Shown: in pieces, positions 63,963 through 64,000 of the stretch | Layout of the letters: each line of letters begins with the position of its first letter | Numbering within the stretch: the stretch's first letter is position 1 | The notes under the pieces: generated by a model | Seen by the model: the letters and a program-made list of their open reading frames with translations, nothing else | Told to the model about the DNA's origin: nothing | Databases searched by the model: none | Position numbers and translations under genes: made by a program | Assembly: GCA_030248065.1 (NCBI GenBank) | Contig: JASAMV010006624.1 | Coordinates: 1 to 64,000, forward strand | Direction: 5' to 3' | DNA: 64,000 bases | Origin: Rhynchonema sp. JSB1_4 | Taxonomy: Eukaryota; Nematoda; Chromadorea; Monhysterida; Xyalidae

Positions 63963-64000
63963 GTCCGGCTTGTGTTTTGCCGCGCGACGATTAAAGTCGG

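Overview
This is a eukaryotic nuclear window from an invertebrate animal. The genes have many short introns with strong TTTCAG acceptors and GTRAGT-type donors, and the bHLH-PAS, CLPTM1, tetraspanin, EGF/LDLa and secreted PLA2 families are animal ones. An ecdysozoan such as a nematode, tardigrade or related lineage fits the compact introns, but the sequence does not decide the phylum. Exon models were built by hand from reading frame, splice sites and phase; each complete model sums to a whole number of codons, but none has transcript support.

Left part (0-25.4 kb): a tetraspanin (+, 462-3275) with a TATA box; then on the minus strand a small membrane protein (3970-4266), a Ly6/uPAR-type GPI-like protein (4709-5348) and a 1521-aa modular mucin-like receptor (5920-12038) with ten EGF, three LDLa, one C-type-lectin-like and one Ser/Thr-rich domain plus a membrane anchor. 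Next come a possible small secreted protein (12757-13140), a gene-poor stretch with foldbacks and MITEs (13.1-17.5 kb), a six-finger C2H2 protein (17540-20674), two small membrane proteins that look bicistronic (21357-21901) and 3'(2'),5'-bisphosphate nucleotidase (BPNT1, 22424-25370).

Middle (25.6-33.5 kb): a dense nest of non-autonomous mobile elements between BPNT1 and CLPTM1. They include CAGTG-ended hAT-like elements with 8-bp target duplications, a truncated Penelope-like element with a GIY-YIG nuclease, a LINE 3' scrap, and elements whose ends are arrays of one short word in both orientations. CLPTM1 (+, 33797-36595) follows, with one of these elements in its third intron. From 36.8 to 40.4 kb lie three more elements: a GAGCGAA-word element, a 1.1-kb TTAA-flanked palindrome and a PIF/Harbinger-like element with a BESS-like ORF.

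Right part (40.6-64 kb): a divergent ionotropic glutamate receptor (-, 40651-43074), an unrecognised 11-exon gene (-, 43601-46395, 5' end unresolved), about 3 kb with no gene I can see, two tandem secreted phospholipase A2 genes (+, 49701-50517 and 50864-51831), a 23-exon gene for an unfamiliar 1130-aa secreted helical-repeat protein (+, 52387-60492) with three different mobile elements in its introns, and an NPAS4/dysfusion-like bHLH-PAS factor (-, 60756-63135, first exon not found). A TATA box about 40 bp from the right edge suggests a further + strand gene beyond the window.

The most unusual signals are (1) a group of non-autonomous elements that share a core but carry different, element-specific short words repeated in their ends; (2) a 9-mer, GATGTTTCA, found 17 times where about 0.5 is expected, often at or near splice sites; and (3) the large helical-repeat secreted protein. 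No operon-like functional linkage joins the neighbouring genes except the bicistronic pair and the PLA2 tandem pair.
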